DNA from: Flavobacterium limicola
Lineage (GTDB): Bacteria > Bacteroidota > Bacteroidia > Flavobacteriales > Flavobacteriaceae
Assembly (NCBI RefSeq): GCF_003634755.1
Contig: NZ_RBXA01000001.1
Span: 1-64,000 of the forward strand
DNA length: 64,000 nt
Reading direction: 5' to 3'
The number at the start of each line of letters is the position of its first letter. Positions within the stretch are counted from its first letter, which is position 1. Shown piece by piece: positions 8,704-17,808 of this stretch. The notes beneath the pieces were generated by a model. The model ran no database searches and had not been told where the DNA came from. It saw nothing but the letters and a program-made list of their open reading frames with translations. The translations under genes were made by a program, and so were the position numbers.

Positions 8704-9630
8704 TTATTTTTTATCATTGTATATTCCCTTTCTTACTTTAATCTTTCTGCTTGGTGTACGAAAAGGAAGCAGGCCTGATTTAAGCACTACTCTTTGACCT
8801 TGCTCTCCTGCAACAAAAGAAGCAAACCCCATTCCTAATCCAGAAGAACCTTGACAGTTTATTATATACAAATCACGTGCCAAAGGGTATTTTCCTTCTG
8901 CTATATTATTTTGTGAAGGAGGATAAAATTCATTCCCCGTAGTGCTTTTTACGCTAAGAACTTTAACCTTCTTAACAATATCTTTCATAACTCCTGAAGG
9001 TTGATAGAGCCAATTCAATCCAACAACACCTATCATGCCTTCATTTTCAGAAACAAACTTAATAACCTCTTCATTGGTTTTAAAAGAAAAAATTCCTTTT
9101 TCCGGACTCTCCTTTATCCCCGCCAAATCATTCATGTACCGAACAGTACTTGAATTTGGATTATCAAAAACCAATCCCTTTATACCATTTTGTGGTTGTC
9201 CTTTCATGAAAGCTATTATGTCATTCAAAGCTACTAAAGTGTCTTTGTTATTTTTATTAGAGATTAATGCAATCCCGTCTGTAGCAAAAAAAGTAACTTT
9301 AGGAATAATTTTTTTATTATCAAAAATCTTATTCTCTTCTGCTGTCAATTTTCTTGACAAAACGGCAATACTTGATGAATCATTTATCAAAGAGCGAACA
9401 ACTTCTTTTTCAGATCTTGCATCCATGATAATTTTAGCCGGATAGAAATTTTCAAAAACTTCAATCTGATCTTCAATAATAGGCTTTATAGTTTCATCAA
9501 CAAGAATAGTTACAGAACCTTTAAGAATTGTTTCCTTATCTTTCTTTTCATCATCGGATTTCTTGCAAGAAGAAATTACTAGAAAAAAAGAAAAAAATAC
9601 AAAACACGGAATTACTGCAAAATTTTTCAT
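8704..9630 (-). CDS. PstS-like phosphate-type substrate-binding lipoprotein
   Basis: This 308-residue lipoprotein has a lipobox VISSC near residue 22. The fold is that of PstS/SBP type 2: VTILVDETIKPIIEDQIEVF at the start of the mature domain, SSIAVLSRKLTAEE, FFATDGIALISN, and NSSTVRYMND in the ligand loop. No phosphate-transporter permease or ATPase genes are nearby. Its place inside an ExbB/ExbD/TonB operon suggests a periplasmic sensor or adaptor instead of an ABC-import component; that is inference. It ends 11 bases before the ATG of the TPR gene. Confidence 0.78.
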   Translation of the reverse strand: MKNFAVIPCFVFFSFFLVISSCKKSDDEKKDKETILKGSVTILVDETIKPIIEDQIEVFENFYPAKIIMDARSEKEVVRSLINDSSSIAVLSRKLTAEENKIFDNKKIIPKVTFFATDGIALISNKNNKDTLVALNDIIAFMKGQPQNGIKGLVFDNPNSSTVRYMNDLAGIKESPEKGIFSFKTNEEVIKFVSENEGMIGVVGLNWLYQPSGVMKDIVKKVKVLSVKSTTGNEFYPPSQNNIAEGKYPLARDLYIINCQGSSGLGMGFASFVAGEQGQRVVLKSGLLPFRTPSRKIKVRKGIYNDKK

Positions 9631-9633
9631 AAT

Positions 9634-9861
9634 CTAATTGTTATCGTTAATAAGTCGTGTGAATCTAAAAAAAGCATACACAATAAGTATTATACCAAAT
9701 GCAATTCTGTAATTGGTATCCATAGCTATCGGAAATTCTTTCATAAAGATAATGAATAAACCTAAAACAAGATAAACTAAAAAAAACAAAATTCCCAAAA
9801 CGAGAAGAAATCGCTCTTTGAGCGATTTCTTCTGTAAATTAATAAGTATGCTCTTTAACAT
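9634..9861 (-). CDS. Small two-helix membrane protein of the exb/ton operon
   Basis: This 75-residue protein has two hydrophobic segments (about residues 17-40 and 50-66). It overlaps the tonB stop by one base and is followed three bases later by the PstS-like gene, so it belongs to the same transcription unit. No family is recognised. The position between tonB and a binding protein suggests an accessory of the ExbBD-TonB complex. Confidence 0.7.
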   Translation of the reverse strand: MLKSILINLQKKSLKERFLLVLGILFFLVYLVLGLFIIFMKEFPIAMDTNYRIAFGIILIVYAFFRFTRLINDNN

Positions 9862-10658
9862 TACTCTGCTGATTGTATCGTAATTGGTAACGAATAAAGT
9901 ACCCTTACTTTTTTACCATTTTGCTCTCCAGGTGTCCATTTAGGACATTTCTTTAAAACACGAATAGCTTCTTTTCCAGTACCGTAACCAATATCTCTGA
10001 TTACTTTAATATCTGTTAAAGATCCGTCTTTTTCTACTACAAAAGTAACGTACACTTTTCCTTTTAATCCTTCTTCTTCGGGAGTTTGATAATTATCCCC
10101 AACAAATTTATAAAATTTATTGATTCCTCCTGGAAAATCAGGTTTCACCTCAATACCGGCAGTGCTATAAATTTGATTATCCACTTCTTCAACTACAGCT
10201 GCAGTTCCAGTTCCTACTGGTTCTACAGACAATACCGCATCAGGATCTCCTTTAATAGTTTCTGCTCCAATTTTCTTGTCTTTCATTTCGACAATTTTTG
10301 GCGGCTCTTCCGTTATTTCCTCTGCTTTAGCCACAACTGGTTTCACAAACTTAACCTGATCCACTTTTGGTGCTGGTGGAGGTGGTGGCGGTAAATTTTC
10401 TTTAGGCTTCTCTTGCTTTGGTGGCAACTTTATTGCAGTTATCTTAATATCTCTGTTTTCTTCCACATCTGATGAATCAGGAAGCAAACTTAAAATAAGT
10501 GGTGCACTAACAGCTAAACCAAAAAGAATACTTCCAACAATAAGTGCTCTGACAGAAGTTTTTGTATTTGATTTTCTTAGTTGATATGCACCATAACTTT
10601 TGTTTCGTCCATCAAAAACGATATCAAGCCATTGGTTTTTAAATATATCTAATTTCAT
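9861..10658 (-). CDS. tonB: Energy transducer TonB
   Basis: This 265-residue TonB has a short cytoplasmic start containing RNKSYGAYQLRKSN, typical of Bacteroidota TonB, and one membrane anchor (about 36-60). A proline/lysine/glutamate-rich spanner follows (PPKQEKPKENLPPPPPPAPK, about 79-98), and then a C-terminal TonB domain from about 175 to 262 (GGINKFYKFV, GKVYVTFVVEKDG, CPKWTPGEQNGKKVRV). It couples the proton-motive force harvested by ExbB/ExbD to outer-membrane TonB-dependent receptors; one such receptor is encoded at 60-62.7 kb. Confidence 0.9.
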   Translation of the reverse strand: MKLDIFKNQWLDIVFDGRNKSYGAYQLRKSNTKTSVRALIVGSILFGLAVSAPLILSLLPDSSDVEENRDIKITAIKLPPKQEKPKENLPPPPPPAPKVDQVKFVKPVVAKAEEITEEPPKIVEMKDKKIGAETIKGDPDAVLSVEPVGTGTAAVVEEVDNQIYSTAGIEVKPDFPGGINKFYKFVGDNYQTPEEEGLKGKVYVTFVVEKDGSLTDIKVIRDIGYGTGKEAIRVLKKCPKWTPGEQNGKKVRVLYSLPITIQSAE

Positions 10659-10696
10659 TTTTATTAATTATTAGGTTATCTGGGCAAAGAATAAAT

Positions 10697-11242
10697 CTAT
10701 TTACCTTCTAACAATTTTGTTTCCTCAGGCGTGTATTCATTGACTATCGCATAAGTTGATACGCCAGTTATAGCCATTTCATCAAGTATATCTACCAAAT
10801 TACGATAATTAGACTTTTTACTTGGCTTTATAATTACAATGATTCCTTTATCTTTATTACCAGTATATTCAACTACTGATTTTTTTCTAGAAAACAATTC
10901 TTTACGAATACCCTCTTTTCCATAAGATATATCTTTTGGACCAGCAATAGGCGTAGCCAATAAACCCATATAATAAATCATCTTGTTATTCTCGCCAACT
11001 AAGACCGTCAAAGTTCGATTTTCATCTACTTTCATGTCCTTGTTTTTTGAAGGATCTTCGTCCTTATCAGGCAAGCCCAAATCCATCGATTGAGGCTTAG
11101 ACAACGTAGTGGTAAGCATAAAGAATGTAATCAACAAGAAGGCCAAATCAACCATAGCAGTTAAATCTACTTTAGAATTTGCTTTTTTACTTCTTACTTT
11201 TCCACCTTTTCCGCCTCCGTCGCCGGTATTTAATTCAGCCAT
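10697..11242 (-). CDS. exbD: ExbD/TolR-type proton-channel subunit (second copy)
   Basis: This 181-residue biopolymer transport protein has a basic N-terminus (KGGKVRSKKANSK) and one membrane helix beginning VDLTAMVDLAFLLITFFML. That helix includes the conserved aspartate (about residue 32) used for proton conduction. A periplasmic domain follows. It lies 18 bases after the first exbD and upstream of tonB. Two non-identical exbD genes in tandem are the norm in Flavobacteriia; work in F. psychrophilum linked exbD2 to virulence (recalled, not checked). Confidence 0.88.
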   Translation of the reverse strand: MAELNTGDGGGKGGKVRSKKANSKVDLTAMVDLAFLLITFFMLTTTLSKPQSMDLGLPDKDEDPSKNKDMKVDENRTLTVLVGENNKMIYYMGLLATPIAGPKDISYGKEGIRKELFSRKKSVVEYTGNKDKGIIVIIKPSKKSNYRNLVDILDEMAITGVSTYAIVNEYTPEETKLLEGK

Positions 11243-11260
11243 TGTAGTGTATATTATTTA

Positions 11261-11869
11261 TTAAAAGTCTTCCGTTCTTAAACCAGTAACTAAATTAAAA
11301 TTATTGATTTTTTGATCTTGTAAAATATCCATAACTCTTCTAACAGCTTGATATTCTTCTTTTGCATCGCCTTTTATAGCTATCTGCAATTCTTTGTCAG
11401 CTATTTCAATATTCGCAATACGAGCATTGTAAATCCATTCTTTCAACTGATTATCAAGAGAATCTTTTGGAATCCCAGGCTGATCTGCTTTACTTCTATC
11501 TACCGCTCTCATGTCAAGAATTTGCTTAAGACTTTCTATTGGAACACCAAATCCTTCCATTAGTGCAAATTCCTGAGCTTCTGATTCCGAAAAAGCAATC
11601 CCATATTTTTGCCCCATTAACTCCAAGGTTTTTTTACGAATGTCTCTTCCTTTTAAATCAAAAAACACTTTACCTTTCCCTATCGTTATGGTAGCTAAAT
11701 CAGATTCAGGTAACTTCGTCTGAACTGTTGAAGAAGGCGTATCTACCGGCAATGCTTCTGGTATCTTTGCTGTTGCTGTCATTACAAAGAATGAAAGCAA
11801 AAGAAAAGCTACATCACACATAGCAGTCATATCTGTAGACCCTGCCTTTTTTTTCATTTTTATAGCCAT
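11261..11869 (-). CDS. exbD: ExbD/TolR-type proton-channel subunit (first copy)
   Basis: This 202-residue protein has the helix STDMTAMCDVAFLLLSFFVM, with the proton-path aspartate near residue 19, and a periplasmic domain of about 160 residues. That domain contains an insert relative to the second copy and ends with an ExbD-like IKGDAKEEYQAVRRVMDILQ strand-helix unit. It is encoded 79 bases after exbB. The insert suggests the two ExbD proteins are not interchangeable. Confidence 0.88.
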   Translation of the reverse strand: MAIKMKKKAGSTDMTAMCDVAFLLLSFFVMTATAKIPEALPVDTPSSTVQTKLPESDLATITIGKGKVFFDLKGRDIRKKTLELMGQKYGIAFSESEAQEFALMEGFGVPIESLKQILDMRAVDRSKADQPGIPKDSLDNQLKEWIYNARIANIEIADKELQIAIKGDAKEEYQAVRRVMDILQDQKINNFNLVTGLRTEDF

Positions 11870-11948
11870 TAATATATTTTTTAAATATTTATAAGAAAAT
11901 AGAATCCTATTTACTAGACCTCTATTTCCTTATAAATTAAATTATTAA

Positions 11949-12767
11949 TTATTTACTTGTGCTTCTAAAGTGTCTGTAAGTGTTTACAATTGTATTACCC
12001 GCTTCATCGATAGAATAAGTCAAGTCATCAATTTTAGATGTGAAAAAATTGTAAACTACAATAGCTAAAGCTGAAGTCGAAATACCAGTAGCAGTATTGA
12101 TAAGTGCTTCAGAGATACCGTTTGCAAGAGCAGCAGAATCAGGACTACCTGCAGCAGACAAAGCACTAAATGCTTTAATCATACCTGTAACTGTTCCTAA
12201 CAAACCTGCTAATGTACCTAAAGATACTAATGTAGAAAGAATAGTCATGTGCTTTTCTAACATTGGCATTTCCAATGAAGTAACTTCTTCTATTTCTTTG
12301 TGAATAGTTTCAGCAGCTGCTTCGCTATCTAAACCTTCTCTTTTAACTTCTTGATACTTCAATAAAGCAGATTTTATTGGATTTGCAACAGAACCTTTTT
12401 GTTTGTCACATGCAGCAATAGCTCCTTCAATATCTCCATTAACGATACTTGCTTGCACTTTTTTCATGAATTGATCTAGATTCCCTGTACCAGATGCTTT
12501 TGAGATAACAAAATATCTTTCAAAAGAAAAAACAACAACCATTAACAATAAACCTAACAAAACTGGAACAATAGGACCTCCTTTGTATACCATTGCTAAC
12601 ATATTTCCTGGTAATGGATGACCCGTATTAACACCACCTTCAAAATTTGCGCCATTACCCATTATAAAATTCCAAATCAACCATCCTACAAAAATACATG
12701 CTACAATAATGATTCCTGAAATCATTCCTCCTCCGTTTGCACCTTTTTCTTTTTTAACGTTTGCCAT
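11949..12767 (-). CDS. exbB: MotA/TolQ/ExbB proton channel protein
   Basis: This 272-residue inner-membrane protein has helices at about 15-35, 60-82, 165-190 and 215-240. The last two carry the ExbB core TLAGLLGTVTGMIKAFSALS and ALINTATGISTSALAIVVYNFF, including the threonines of the ion path. It is the first gene of the seven-gene minus-strand operon that runs down to 7014. It forms the pentameric channel around an ExbD pair and energises TonB. Confidence 0.92.
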   Translation of the reverse strand: MANVKKEKGANGGGMISGIIIVACIFVGWLIWNFIMGNGANFEGGVNTGHPLPGNMLAMVYKGGPIVPVLLGLLLMVVVFSFERYFVISKASGTGNLDQFMKKVQASIVNGDIEGAIAACDKQKGSVANPIKSALLKYQEVKREGLDSEAAAETIHKEIEEVTSLEMPMLEKHMTILSTLVSLGTLAGLLGTVTGMIKAFSALSAAGSPDSAALANGISEALINTATGISTSALAIVVYNFFTSKIDDLTYSIDEAGNTIVNTYRHFRSTSK

Positions 12768-13141
12768 TTTTTTTTAATTTTAATAGTTTTAAATAAATTA
12801 TCTTAGTTATAATAAACTTGTAGTGGAGCAAATTTATATTTTTAGTTTAAATAAAAAAACTTTTTTTAATTTTATTATGATTATATTTATTTCAAATATA
12901 CATTTACAATTCGATAGTTTACATTTATATTAAAAAACGCAAATAAATCAGCCAATTTACATAAAAAAGCTTATTTTTTTATGAACTATCCACATAATAT
13001 TTCAAAAACAATCTCAAATCTACCAAAAGGATTATTTTGCACTATTAACACTAAAAAAGCAAGAAAATTGCATTATACACTAAAACTATAGGTTTTAGAA
13101 AAAAAAAATTATCTTGCAATTGATTTAAATCCACACCTATT
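12768..13141. promoter_or_regulatory. Divergent intergenic region with exbB -7 box
   Basis: This 374-base AT-rich gap separates exbB (minus) from the DUF853 gene (plus). TAAATTTG at 12829-12836 on the minus strand matches TAnnTTTG about 60 bases before exbB; a -33 TTG is not obvious, only a T-run. Nothing else recognisable is present. Confidence 0.45.
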
Positions 13142-14662
13142 ATGAGCAGAAAAGAAGATTTCATACAAGATATTACAGCCGGTTATAATTGTAAAGGAGA
13201 AAGTATTACTCTGGGAGGAGCAATTTTAGATGGAGAAGCCTTGACCGATGCACATGTAAAAATCCCCTTAAAAACCTTAAATCGTCATGGATTAATCGCA
13301 GGAGCGACCGGAACTGGAAAAACCAAAACCATTCAAGTTTTTTCAGAACAATTATCAAATTTTGGAATTCCCGTTTTAATGATGGACATTAAAGGTGATT
13401 TTAGCGGAATCGCGAAAGATGGTGAAGAAAAACCATTTATAACGGAACGCCACGCTAAAATTAATATACACTATACCACTGCAAGTTTTCCAGTGGAACT
13501 ATTGACTTTATCCGAACAAAATGGAGTTAGGCTTCGTGCAACAATATCTGAATTTGGACCGGTATTATTTTCTAGAATACTCAATTTAAACGATACTCAG
13601 GCTGGCGTAGTTTCTGTTATCTTCAAATATTGCGATGACAATAAAATGCCTTTATTGGATTTAAAAGACATCAAAAAAGTAATCAATTACATTACCGAAG
13701 AAGGAAAAGATGAAATTGAAGAACATTATGGCAAGATTTCCACTTCGACAACTGGAACAATTCTTAGGAAAATAATTGAATTGGAACAACAAGGAGCTGA
13801 TCTATTTTTTGGAGAAATGTCTTTTGATGTGGAAGATTTAATGCGCATCGATGAGAATGGAAAAGGATATGTTAACATATTACGATTGACTGATATTCAA
13901 GATAAACCAAAGTTATTCTCGACTTTTATGTTGAGTTTATTAGCGGAAATCTACCAACAAATGCCGGAAAAAGGTGATGCTGAGCAACCTGAATTAATTA
14001 TTTTTATTGACGAAGCCCATTTGATTTTCAACGAAGCCAGCAAAACTTTGTTAGAACAAATAGAGACTATTGTAAAACTTATTCGTTCGAAGGGTGTTGG
14101 TATTTATTTCATCACACAAAACCCAATGGATATTCCAAGCGGGGTTTTGGCACAATTGGGTTTAAAAATCCAACATGCTTTAAGAGCTTTTACAGCCAAT
14201 GACCGAAAAGCCATTAAACAAACCGCAGATAATTACCCAACGTCCGATTATTACAAAACGGATGAAATCCTGACCAGCCTTGGAATTGGAGAGGCACTTG
14301 TAACAGCATTAAACGAAAAAGGAGTTCCCACACCACTTGCAGCAACGATGATGCGTGCCCCGATGAGCAGAATGGATATTCTGACCGAGAGTGAAATTCA
14401 GGAAATCAATAACAAATCAAAACTGGTAAAAAAATACAGCGAACTGATTGATCGCGAAAGTGCTTATGAGATGTTAAATAAAAAAATTGCCGTTGTCGAA
14501 GAGGAAATTAACGAACAAGAGCAAAAACAGGAATCTCAAAAGCAGCAGAACCAAGGACCAAGTACAGCGAGTGTTGTTGGTAAATCAGTTTTGAAAGTGC
14601 TAACAAGTGCTACATTCATTAGAGGCGCGTTTGGTGTATTAACAAAAATGTTTAAAAAATAA
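13142..14662 (+). CDS. HerA-like DUF853 (YjgR-type) ATPase
   Basis: This 506-residue P-loop ATPase has Walker A GATGTGKTKT (about residue 53), Walker B LIIFIDEAHLIF (about 280-291) and the arginine-finger-like region GVGIYFITQNPMDIP. This is the DUF853/YjgR branch of the HerA/FtsK superfamily. The C-terminus has a glutamine/glutamate-rich coiled segment and a hydrophobic end. The cellular role of the family is unknown. No NurA nuclease is adjacent, which argues against the classic HerA-NurA pairing. Confidence 0.82.
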   Translation: MSRKEDFIQDITAGYNCKGESITLGGAILDGEALTDAHVKIPLKTLNRHGLIAGATGTGKTKTIQVFSEQLSNFGIPVLMMDIKGDFSGIAKDGEEKPFITERHAKINIHYTTASFPVELLTLSEQNGVRLRATISEFGPVLFSRILNLNDTQAGVVSVIFKYCDDNKMPLLDLKDIKKVINYITEEGKDEIEEHYGKISTSTTGTILRKIIELEQQGADLFFGEMSFDVEDLMRIDENGKGYVNILRLTDIQDKPKLFSTFMLSLLAEIYQQMPEKGDAEQPELIIFIDEAHLIFNEASKTLLEQIETIVKLIRSKGVGIYFITQNPMDIPSGVLAQLGLKIQHALRAFTANDRKAIKQTADNYPTSDYYKTDEILTSLGIGEALVTALNEKGVPTPLAATMMRAPMSRMDILTESEIQEINNKSKLVKKYSELIDRESAYEMLNKKIAVVEEEINEQEQKQESQKQQNQGPSTASVVGKSVLKVLTSATFIRGAFGVLTKMFKK

Positions 14663-14707
14663 ATTAAGATCCCGAGTTTTAGAGGATAATTCTAAAAAAA
14701 ATCCATC

Positions 14708-15070
14708 ATGAAAAAATATTTTGTTCAAAACGCTCCGTTCATTGTTCCCACCAACGATGGAAAACTAATCGAAGAACATCACGGAAAAGCATCAACAGAT
14801 AATAATGACATCTCCATAGCTCACATGATTGCACCGCCTAACTGGAGTGAACCTTTTCAAACCCCTGATTTTGAAGAATACACCTATATTATTAAAGGTA
14901 AAAAGCAATTCATAATTGAAGATGAAATTATCATTTTAGTGGCTGGACAATCGATAAAAATAGAAAAGAATACTCGCGTTCAATATTCCAATCCTTTTGA
15001 TGAACCTTGCGAATATCTTGCGATTTGTAAGCCCGCTTTTTCTATACAAAACGTTAATAGAGAGGACTAA
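14708..15070 (+). CDS. Cupin-domain protein
   Basis: This 120-residue single-domain cupin has the first motif around EPFQTPDFEEYTYIIKGKKQF and the second around VAGQSIKIEKNTRVQYSNP. The usual histidines of motif 1 are replaced, with acidic and aromatic residues in their place. Metal binding may therefore be weak or use other ligands. It sits 45 bases after the DUF853 gene and the same distance before NDH-2 on the same strand. The substrate is unknown. Confidence 0.7.
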   Translation: MKKYFVQNAPFIVPTNDGKLIEEHHGKASTDNNDISIAHMIAPPNWSEPFQTPDFEEYTYIIKGKKQFIIEDEIIILVAGQSIKIEKNTRVQYSNPFDEPCEYLAICKPAFSIQNVNRED

Positions 15071-15114
15071 CCCCTGCTTTATTTCTATCTTTATACTTTC
15101 AAAAGAAATTAGAT

Positions 15115-16374
15115 ATGGGAATTCAAAAAAAAATTGTAATTATTGGAGCTGGTTTTGCCGGTTTGCGTTTGGCTCAAGATTTAGAAAATACCGATTTTGA
15201 TGTTTTATTAATCGACAAAAATAATTACCATCAATTCCAACCCTTAATGTATCAAGTAGCAACTGCAAGATTAGAACCTGCCAGTATCTCATTCCCATTA
15301 CGAAAAGTTTTTCAACACTCAAAAAATGTCCGTATTCGAATTGCTGATGTTCTTAGTGTAGACACGCAAAATAAAAAATTAAAAACTTCTATTGCTGATT
15401 TTGAGTATGATCATCTTATAATCGCATTTGGATGTACTACGAATTATTTTGGAAATGCCGAAATAGAAAAATTCGCATTCCCTATGAAATCCGTACCTGA
15501 GGCAATTCAACTTCGCAACCAAATTCTGCAAACATTCGAAGATGCTTTAATTGCCCCACCAGATAAGATACAAGCTCTAATGAACTTTGTTGTCGTAGGC
15601 GGTGGACCTACAGGTGTAGAACTAGCAGGTGCTTTGGCAGAAATGAAAAAAAATATTCTTCCCAAAGATTATCCGGATAAAGATTTTTCAAAATTGACAA
15701 TCTACTTACTAGAAGGATCTCCTAACGTTTTGAGCCCTATGAGTATTGATTCACAAAAAATGTCTCGTAAATACTTAGAAGAATTAGGCGTAATTGTAAA
15801 AACAAACACGATTGTAAAACATTATGACGGTAAAACTGTCAGCTTACAAAGTGGTGAAATTATCGAGTCAACTAATGTTATCTGGGCAGCCGGAATTATT
15901 GGAAATACTCTTGAAGGAATCCCTACAGAAAGCGTTACAAGAGGGAATCGGTTCCTTGTCAATCGATTCAACAACATCGTAAATCTTGAAAATGTATATG
16001 CACTTGGCGACATTGCTTTTATGGCTACGCCAAAATACCCTAACGGACATCCGCAGGTTGCCAGTGTAGCTATTGAACAAGCAAAAGTATTGGCTAATAA
16101 TTTCAAACTTAGCCTTAAAAGTAAACCGAAAGTTGAATACGAATACCACGATAAAGGCTCCATGGCAACTGTAGGAAAGAGAAAAGCAGTAGTTGATTTG
16201 CCAAAATTTAGTTTTCAAGGAAGATTGGCATGGTTTACATGGATGTTCATTCACTTGATGTTAATCTTAAGCGTGAAGAACAAATTGTCTATTTTTGTTA
16301 ACTGGATGTTCAGTTATTTCAATAATGACAGTACATTAAGAGTATTACTTAAACCTGCATCAAAAAATAAATAA
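15115..16374 (+). CDS. ndh: Type II NADH:quinone dehydrogenase
   Basis: This 419-residue flavoprotein has two dinucleotide-binding folds: FAD GAGFAGLRLAQDL (about residues 11-23) and NADH VVVGGGPTGVELAGALAEM (about 160-178). The FAD-contact stretch YALGDIAFM is near 295. An amphipathic C-terminal region (WFTWMFIHLMLILSVKNK) would anchor it to the membrane. It oxidises NADH and reduces menaquinone without pumping protons. The gene ends at a shared terminator facing the kynurenine monooxygenase gene. Confidence 0.88.
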   Translation: MGIQKKIVIIGAGFAGLRLAQDLENTDFDVLLIDKNNYHQFQPLMYQVATARLEPASISFPLRKVFQHSKNVRIRIADVLSVDTQNKKLKTSIADFEYDHLIIAFGCTTNYFGNAEIEKFAFPMKSVPEAIQLRNQILQTFEDALIAPPDKIQALMNFVVVGGGPTGVELAGALAEMKKNILPKDYPDKDFSKLTIYLLEGSPNVLSPMSIDSQKMSRKYLEELGVIVKTNTIVKHYDGKTVSLQSGEIIESTNVIWAAGIIGNTLEGIPTESVTRGNRFLVNRFNNIVNLENVYALGDIAFMATPKYPNGHPQVASVAIEQAKVLANNFKLSLKSKPKVEYEYHDKGSMATVGKRKAVVDLPKFSFQGRLAWFTWMFIHLMLILSVKNKLSIFVNWMFSYFNNDSTLRVLLKPASKNK

Positions 16375-16377
16375 CAT

Positions 16378-16410
16378 AAAAAAAGGACTCTTATTAGGAG
16401 TCCTTTTTTT
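16378..16410. terminator. Bidirectional intrinsic terminator
   Basis: The stem AAAAGGACTC (16381-16390) pairs with GAGTCCTTTT (16398-16407), with T-runs on both sides. It lies between the converging NDH-2 and kynurenine monooxygenase genes. Confidence 0.85.
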
Positions 16411-17746
16411 ATGTTAACAGTTCCAAAATTTTATTTTCAACAGCTTCTGAATCCCATATTTCAGTAATGTTTTCCATTTTTAAAACTTCTTCCATGATTG
16501 CATTTTGATAATCTCCAATCGCTAAAGCTTCTGCATACGGACGATCACTAAAAGTAACACGACTATATAAAGGAATCCATTTTTCAGGATGCTTATCCGA
16601 AAATGACTTTTCAATTTTCTTTTGCAAAAGGAAATTTTCATCAGCTGTCTTGGAGCTCATTTCTAAAAAATTACGATACGAAAGTTCCGCAATCGCATCT
16701 GCATTTGGTTTTCGTGATTTTTGATATTCCGAGAAAATCGATTTCCAATTGTCACCGTATTTCTCCATCATTTCATAAAGCACCGAAATATCTTCAAAAC
16801 CAGCGTTCATTCCCTGACCATAAAAAGGTACAATTGCGTGGCTTGCATCACCAATAAGTGCAATTTTATCCTCATAAGTCCATGGATAACATTTCATTGT
16901 TACTAATGTACTTGTAGGATTCTTAAAGAAATCTTCCGCAAGTTTTGGAATTACATCAATAGTATCCGGTAAGTTTTTTTCGAAAAAAGCCTCCACTAAT
17001 TTTATGTCATTTAATGATGCAAAAGAATTTTCTCCTTCAAACGGCATAAACAAAGTACAGGTAAAACTTCCATCAAGATTGGGCAACGCAATCAACATAT
17101 ACTCACCACGAGGCCAAATGTGAAATGAATTCTTATCTAATTTATAAGTCCCATCAGGATTTGCAGGGATATTTAACTCCTTGTAACCAATAGGCAAAAA
17201 TTCTTGCGAATAGTCAAACATACTTTGGCGTTGCATGCGGTGACGAATCCTGGAAAAAGCACCGTCAGCACCAAAAACCATATCGTATTTTTTATCTTCC
17301 CAAGCGCCACGTTCCGTTTCACCAATATGAAGGGTTGCATCATCAAGTGAAACATCCCATATTTTTTGTTCAAAAAAGAATTCTGCTCCTGCGGCTTCCG
17401 CCAAATCAATCATTTTCCTATTCAAAAGTCCTCTCGAAATGGAATAAATCGACTCTCCTTCCTGACCGTAATTTTGAAAATTGAGTTTATCAACCAAGTG
17501 GATAGCGCGTTTTTCCATAGGAATCGCAATTTTACGAACCTCGTTTCCTATTCCTACTCCATCCAAAGCTTTCCATCCGCGATTAGACATCGCTAAATTA
17601 ATGGAACGACCAGAAAATTGTATTTTTCGAATATCAGGACTTCTATCGTAAACATGAACCGTATGACCCGCTTTACGAAGATAAATAGCCAATAAAGATC
17701 CAACTAATCCTGAACCTACAACCGCTATTTTTATGGGAGTTTGCAT
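16409..17746 (-). CDS. kmo: Kynurenine 3-monooxygenase
   Basis: This 445-residue FAD monooxygenase of tryptophan catabolism converts L-kynurenine to 3-hydroxykynurenine. It has the N-terminal Rossmann motif VGSGLVGSLLAIYLRKAGH, then the KMO-like FSGRSINLAMSNRGW. The second FAD motif is LIGDASHAIVPFYGQGMNAGFED (about 300-322), abbreviated here as GDASHAIVPFYGQG. Kynureninase, the next enzyme, is encoded 5.4 kb away on the same strand, which supports a working kynurenine route. It lies 62 bases after the penicillin acylase gene. Confidence 0.9.
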   Translation of the reverse strand: MQTPIKIAVVGSGLVGSLLAIYLRKAGHTVHVYDRSPDIRKIQFSGRSINLAMSNRGWKALDGVGIGNEVRKIAIPMEKRAIHLVDKLNFQNYGQEGESIYSISRGLLNRKMIDLAEAAGAEFFFEQKIWDVSLDDATLHIGETERGAWEDKKYDMVFGADGAFSRIRHRMQRQSMFDYSQEFLPIGYKELNIPANPDGTYKLDKNSFHIWPRGEYMLIALPNLDGSFTCTLFMPFEGENSFASLNDIKLVEAFFEKNLPDTIDVIPKLAEDFFKNPTSTLVTMKCYPWTYEDKIALIGDASHAIVPFYGQGMNAGFEDISVLYEMMEKYGDNWKSIFSEYQKSRKPNADAIAELSYRNFLEMSSKTADENFLLQKKIEKSFSDKHPEKWIPLYSRVTFSDRPYAEALAIGDYQNAIMEEVLKMENITEIWDSEAVENKILELLT

Positions 17747-17808
17747 TATTTTTTTATAAAAAGTTAAGCAAAATTACTGATTTATTATTTTAGGCTCTTT
17801 AAAAAGAA

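Noticed and set aside
8694..8717. Upstream ATG (8717) for the TPR gene
   Set aside because: It would overlap the end of the PstS-like gene and place extra charged residues before the signal peptide. The ATG at 8693 or 8687 is more natural.
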